64,000 nt of DNA from assembly GCA_963798655.1 (NCBI GenBank), contig CAWCUH010000001.1, forward strand, positions 186,001-250,000, in the 5' to 3' direction. The DNA comes from CAVSMC01 sp963798655 (GTDB taxonomy: Bacteria > Pseudomonadota > Gammaproteobacteria > Burkholderiales > Casimicrobiaceae). Positions 60,336-64,000 of this stretch are shown one piece after another. Position numbers and translations under genes: made by a program. The notes under the pieces were generated by a model. The model saw only the letters and a program-made list of their open reading frames with translations. It was not told where the DNA came from and made no database searches. The first letter of the stretch is position 1. Every line of letters begins with the position of its first letter.

Positions 60336-60743
60336 CTAATCGTCGATGCGCTTGCGTGCGGCCTTCACCTTGCCGCGGCGCACTTTCTCGTCGACGCGCC
60401 GGCGCTGCGAGCTTCGCGTCGGCCGCGTCGGCTTGCGCGCGCGCGGCACCGCCGAAGCGGCATCGACGAGCGCCTGCAATCGGCCGATCGCGTCGGCGCG
60501 GTTGCGCTCGAGCGTCCGATGGCGCTGCGCCTTGATGACGACGACGCCGTCGGCGGTGATTCGCTGGTCGCCGAGGGCGAGCAGGCGTTCCTTGAGCGCA
60601 TCGGGCAGCCGAGCCGCGCGCACGTCGAAGCGCAGGTGCACGGCGCTCGACACCTTGTTCACGTTCTGGCCGCCGGCGCCTTGTGCGCGGATCGCCGACC
60701 ACTCGATGTCGGCGGGATCGACAGGATGGCGGCTTTCGCTCAT
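60336..60743 (-). CDS. arfB: ArfB-type peptidyl-tRNA hydrolase for ribosome rescue
   Basis: This 135-residue protein has the release-factor GGQ at residues 24-26 (AQGAGGQNVNKVSSAVHLRF) and a strongly basic C-terminal tail (KVRRGKVKAARKRIDD) that enters the mRNA channel of stalled ribosomes. There is no codon-recognition domain, as expected for ArfB (YaeJ). Confidence 0.92.
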   Translation of the reverse strand: MSESRHPVDPADIEWSAIRAQGAGGQNVNKVSSAVHLRFDVRAARLPDALKERLLALGDQRITADGVVVIKAQRHRTLERNRADAIGRLQALVDAASAVPRARKPTRPTRSSQRRRVDEKVRRGKVKAARKRIDD

Positions 60744-60836
60744 GCGGCGCCTCGCATCGCGGCGGCCGCCACGATCGTCTGCAGCGACGGGCGTCGAGCG
60801 GTTACCCTTGTCGCCGTGGAACGAGGAGCGCGCGTC

Positions 60837-61418
60837 ATGGGCAAGTCCCGGCTGGAGGCGTTCAGCGACGGCGTCGTCGCGATCATCATCACGATCATGG
60901 TGCTCGAGCTCAAGGTGCCGCACAGCGCCGAGCTGGCGGCGCTCGCGCCCATTCTGCCGGCGTTCCTCTCGTACGTGCTGAGCTTCGTCTACGTCGCGAT
61001 CTACTGGAACAACCATCATCACATGCTGCACACGGTCACCGAGGTGAGCGGGGGCATGCTGTGGGCGAACCTGCACCTGCTGTTCTGGCTGTCGCTCTTT
61101 CCGTTCGCGACCGGCTGGATGGGCGAGAACCACTTCGCGCCGCTGCCGACGGCCCTCTACGGCGGCGTGCTGCTGGCCGCGGCGATTGCATACACGATCC
61201 TGCAGGCGACGATCATTGCCGCGCAGGGCGAGGGCTCCTTTCTCGCGCGCGCCGTCGGCCGCGATCGCAAAGGCAAGCTTTCGGCGCTGCTGTACGCGAT
61301 CGCGATCCCGGTCGCGTTCGTGAACCAAACGATATCGCAGGCGATCTTCGTGCTGGTCGCGTGCGTCTGGCTCGTTCCCGATCGGCGGATCGAGCGCTTC
61401 GTCGACGGCGCGCGCTAG
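60837..61418 (+). CDS. TMEM175-family potassium channel-like protein
   Basis: This 193-residue protein has six hydrophobic helices and the family's hallmark FSDGVVAIIITIMVLELKVP in helix 1. The second half gives a partial copy (helix 4 region). Bacterial TMEM175 homologues form potassium-permeable tetramers. GAGGAG lies 6 bp before the ATG. Confidence 0.88.
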   Translation: MGKSRLEAFSDGVVAIIITIMVLELKVPHSAELAALAPILPAFLSYVLSFVYVAIYWNNHHHMLHTVTEVSGGMLWANLHLLFWLSLFPFATGWMGENHFAPLPTALYGGVLLAAAIAYTILQATIIAAQGEGSFLARAVGRDRKGKLSALLYAIAIPVAFVNQTISQAIFVLVACVWLVPDRRIERFVDGAR

Positions 61419-61479
61419 TGGCCGGCGATGAAAAAGCGCGACCGACAGGCGCGCGCCGGCGGCGCACTTGCCTCACCGC

Positions 61480-62461
61480 TCAGCGGTTCACTGCGCGCAT
61501 GCCGTAGCCGGGATAGCGCTCGCCGGACGCCGCGCCGGGCGGAATGACGCGGTCGATGCGCCGCAGATCGTCGCCGGTCAATCGGACGTCGAGCGCGCCG
61601 ACGTTCTCGTCGAGATACGTGCGCCGCTTCGTTCCCGGAATCGGCACGATGTCGTCGCCCTGCGCGAGAACCCATGCGAGCGCGAGCTGCGACGGCGTGC
61701 AGCCTTTCTCGGCCGCAAGCGCGCGGATTTCGTCGACGAGATTCAGGTTCCTGCTGAAGTTCTCGCCCTGGAAGCGCGGCGAGCTCCGTCGGTAGTCGTC
61801 GGCATCGAGATCGTCGACGTTACGGATCCGCCCGGTCAGGAAGCCGCGGCCGAGCGGGCTGTACGGGACGAAGCCGATGGCGAGCTCGCGCACCGTGGGC
61901 AGGATCTCGTCTTCCGGATCGCGGCTCCACAGCGAGTACTCGGTCTGCAGCGCCGTGACCGGATGCACGGCGTGCGCGCGACGGATCGTCTGCGGCGCCG
62001 CTTCGGACAAGCCGAGAAAGCGAACCTTGCCCGCGCGCACGAGCTCGCCCATTGCGCCGACGGTGTCCTCGATCGGCGTCTGCGGATCGACGCGATGCTG
62101 GTAGTAGAGGTCGATCGTGTCGACGCCGAGACGCGCGAGGCTCGACTCGCACGCCTGTCGAACGTACTCCGGCCTGCCGTTCACGCCCTTGAACGATCCG
62201 TCCGGGTTGCGCATGTTGCCGAACTTCGTCGCGATAGACGCTCTCGCGCCGGCCGCGGAGCGCGCGTCCGATGAGCTCCTCGTTGCGGCCGCCGCCGTAC
62301 ATGTCGGCGGTGTCGACGAACGTGATTCCGATGTCGATCGCGCGGTGGATCGTCGCGATCGCCTCGGCCTCGTCGCGGCCGCCATAGAAGTCCGACATAC
62401 CCATACAGCCGAGGCCCATTGCAGACACGCGGAGCCGTTGACCGAGCATTCTCGTTTTCAT
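61480..62461 (-). pseudogene. Aldo/keto reductase, interrupted by a frameshift
   Basis: The N-terminal part reads MKTRMLGQRLRVSAMGLGCM to ELIGRALRGRRESV in one frame from 62461. The family then expects "IATKFGN", which appears only in the +1 frame (SIATKFGNMRNPDG) and continues to the stop at 61480 (MRAVNR end). A single extra base near 62236 accounts for it. Both halves together give the full ~325-residue NADP-dependent reductase, with catalytic Tyr in ADMYGGG. This is either a sequencing error or a recent inactivation. Confidence 0.82.
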
Positions 62462-62536
62462 CGTCGACCTCGCTGGCGTCGCCGGAACCGGCGAGCTACG
62501 ATTCGGCAGCAGCGAACGCGCAAGGTTCGCACGCGC

Positions 62537-62929
62537 TCATTTGCCGCGCCACCAGCGATCGACGCTCCAGGGACCCCCGCCCGCGGCGAAGAGATACAGG
62601 AACACGAACGAGTAGAGCGCGGCCAGCTCGCCGCGGTTGACGATCGGCCAGAAATCGACCGGCGCGTGCGCGATGAAGTACGCGAACGCCATCAGCCCCG
62701 AAAGCACGAACGCGACCGGCCGCGTGAACAATCCGATCAGCAGGAGGAACCCGCCGACGAGCTCGAGCGCGCCGGCGAAGCCGCTGAGCGACCACAGCAC
62801 CGACGGCGTCGAGCGCGGAACCGGGAAGCCGAGCCACTTCTGCGCCCCGTGCGCCATGAACAGGAAGCCGGAGACGATCCGCAGCACGCTCAGGAGCCGC
62901 GGCGCCCAGTGATCGAGCGACAAGCGCAT
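62537..62929 (-). CDS. DoxX-family membrane protein
   Basis: This 130-residue protein has four hydrophobic helices, with the family start RIVSGFLFMAHGAQKW and LVGGFLLLIGLFTRP. DoxX-type proteins occur in redox-active membrane complexes. It is unlikely to be the thiosulfate-quinone oxidoreductase subunit, because a DoxA partner is missing. Confidence 0.87.
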   Translation of the reverse strand: MRLSLDHWAPRLLSVLRIVSGFLFMAHGAQKWLGFPVPRSTPSVLWSLSGFAGALELVGGFLLLIGLFTRPVAFVLSGLMAFAYFIAHAPVDFWPIVNRGELAALYSFVFLYLFAAGGGPWSVDRWWRGK

Positions 62930-62944
62930 TGGATCGAGCCGCAG

Positions 62945-63592
62945 TCAGACGGTGTGACCGCGGCGCTCCTTCACCAGCTGCTCGATCAGCTCCATGTTCC
63001 TTCGAACGCCCTGCAGGTTCGGGTTGACGTCGAGCGCGCGGCGTGAATACTCGAGCGCGCGATCGTAGTACTCGAGCTTGACGTAGATCAGCACATAACC
63101 GGACAGCGCGCCGAAGTGGTACGGGTTGCGCTTCATCACCTCGTCGCAGTCGGCGAGCGAACGGCGCATGTCGCCGACGAGATAGTACAGCGTCGCGCGC
63201 TTGTTCCATCCTTCGGCGAACTCCGGCTTGCGCTCGATGACCTGGCTGAACGTGGCGATCGCGTCGCGCAGCTCGCCGGCGTTCATCTGCTCGATGCCGG
63301 CCTGGTAGAGCTTGTCGATCTCCGTGTCGCCGGAGCGCGCCCAGATGTCCCACAGCGCGTGCTCGGCCCGCTCGCGCGTCTCGTCGTCGGGATCGCGCAG
63401 CGTACGCACGAGGAGCTTCACGTCGTCCATCGTGCCGACGTCGCCGAGGCGGCTCGCGGCGTCGCGGCGCGCCTGCGCGTCGTCGTTCGCGAGCGCCTGC
63501 AGCGCCTGGTCGTGGCTCAGTGCAGGCGTATCCGCCTCCGCGGCGCAGACGGCCATCAGCAACGAGATCGCGATCGCGACCGCCGTACGCAT
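62945..63592 (-). CDS. Exported HEAT/TPR-repeat protein
   Basis: This 215-residue protein has a signal peptide (VAIAISLLMAVCAAEA). Two HEAT-like repeats (ALANDDAQARRDAASRLGDV, RDPDDETRERAEHALWDI) are followed by three TPRs (AIATFSQVIERKPEFAEGWN, LADCDEVMKRNPYHF, ALEYSRRALDVNPN). Likely a periplasmic scaffold. ATG 63592 is used because the upstream frame is not conserved. Confidence 0.78.
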   Translation of the reverse strand: MRTAVAIAISLLMAVCAAEADTPALSHDQALQALANDDAQARRDAASRLGDVGTMDDVKLLVRTLRDPDDETRERAEHALWDIWARSGDTEIDKLYQAGIEQMNAGELRDAIATFSQVIERKPEFAEGWNKRATLYYLVGDMRRSLADCDEVMKRNPYHFGALSGYVLIYVKLEYYDRALEYSRRALDVNPNLQGVRRNMELIEQLVKERRGHTV

Positions 63593-63763
63593 GCGTTGCC
63601 TCCCGTGCCGCGTAAACACCCGTACGGCTGCATCCTTCCACCGTTCGCGCGGCTGCGCAAGGCGCGAGCCGCACGATTGCGGGTAAACTGCGCTCCGCCC
63701 GCTCGGCGTCGATGCACGCAGGCGGCGTTCGCACGCAATCCGGCACCGTTCGGAACAGTCTCG

Positions 63764-64000
63764 ATGGTCGATCGCAGTGTCGTATTCGCCGCGCTCGCGT
63801 GCGCGGCCTTCGCCATGCCGTTGCACGCGAAATCGACGCCGGTGGCCGAAGGCGCGCGCGTCATCGTCAAGTACAAGGCAGGCTCGACGCTGCTCGCGAA
63901 GTCGGCGATGCCGGTGCAGGCGCGCCACGCGCTGCAGACGCAAGCACTCGCGATGCGCACCGGCCTTGCGCTTCGCGCCGGCGCGGGCGTCGGCGAGCGT
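63764..64000 (+). CDS. N-terminus of a probable secreted S8 peptidase (3' end outside window)
   Basis: 79 residues are visible. There is a signal peptide (VVFAALACAAFAMPLHA-KS), then VIVKYKAGSTLLAK and ALQTQALAMRTGLALRAGAGVGER. This is the pattern of the I9-like propeptide in secreted subtilases of proteobacteria. The catalytic domain would lie beyond the window, so the call is tentative. Confidence 0.5.
   Translation, partial: MVDRSVVFAALACAAFAMPLHAKSTPVAEGARVIVKYKAGSTLLAKSAMPVQARHALQTQALAMRTGLALRAGAGVGER

Noticed and set aside
62537..62929. DoxX/DoxD subunit of thiosulfate:quinone oxidoreductase
   Set aside because: Tempting in a sulfur oxidiser, but no DoxA-like partner is adjacent and the sequence fits the generic DoxX family.

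Overview
The window is GC-rich, densely packed DNA from a Gram-negative bacterium, most likely a betaproteobacterium. This is inferred from the mix of an OmpP1/FadL porin, a CbpA/CbpM pair, a TssQ-like lipoprotein, a DUF3750 protein, ArfB and an exosortase-type acyltransferase, plus a strong G/C third-position bias. No rRNA, tRNA, CRISPR array, insertion sequence or prophage gene was seen. No gene-free stretch exceeds about 300 bp.

Region 1 (1-13121) is a complete-looking sulfur-oxidation block of the sHdr-LbpA type. It opens with a dedicated lipoate-assembly set: lipS1, lipT, lipS2, a lipoate ligase sLpl(AB), and a glutamine-amidotransferase-like protein that has lost its nucleophilic Cys. 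A promoter/operator gap follows, then dsrE3C - shdrC1 - shdrB1 - shdrA - hyp - shdrC2 - shdrB2 - a six-Cys protein of unknown function - lbpA - an ArsR-type regulator (shdrR-like). Many genes overlap by 4 bp. In the known pathway, DsrE-type carriers deliver sulfane sulfur to the cytoplasmic sHdr complex, which works with lipoylated LbpA and yields sulfite.

Region 2 (13136-22551) handles the next steps. On the minus strand are a FadL-type porin and a DsrE2-type sulfurtransferase. On the plus strand are a TauE/SafE-type exporter, a DUF1634 membrane protein, a CsoR/CstR-like repressor (frameshifted near its C-terminus), the cytoplasmic sulfite dehydrogenase SoeABC, and a CBS protein. A near-identical 21-bp dyad (18 of 21 bases) occurs both before dsrE3C and between dsrE2 and tauE, which suggests one regulator links sulfur oxidation with the sulfite branch. 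GC-centred palindromes of CsoR/CstR style lie beside the second dyad and before the CsoR/CstR-like gene.

Region 3 (22732-43738) is mostly housekeeping and envelope genes: a sorbosone/glucose-dehydrogenase-like lipoprotein, class I aldolase, an alpha/beta-hydrolase-like protein, a subtilase with a small downstream partner, CbpA/CbpM, a Tat-exported amine oxidase, a membrane Ser/Thr kinase with two CsgG/lipoprotein-like partners, the Lhr-type helicase, a flavin monooxygenase, cytidine deaminase and an EF-hand protein.

Region 4 (44032-64000) contains an orphan phospho-signalling module (double FHA protein, PP2C phosphatase, Ser/Thr kinase with PEGA domain, TssQ-like lipoprotein). It also has a DUF3750 protein, MFS transporter, tricorn-type protease, a histone-H1-like basic protein, an FHA-tailed adenylate cyclase, an oxidoreductase/DUF5996 pair, an AlaX-type editing protein, a crystallin/glycine-zipper protein, an exosortase-type acyltransferase, ArfB, TMEM175, a frameshifted aldo/keto reductase, DoxX, a HEAT/TPR protein, and the start of a probable second subtilase at the right edge. 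A 44-bp palindromic repeat with identical 14-bp arms occurs twice (34727 and 49296).
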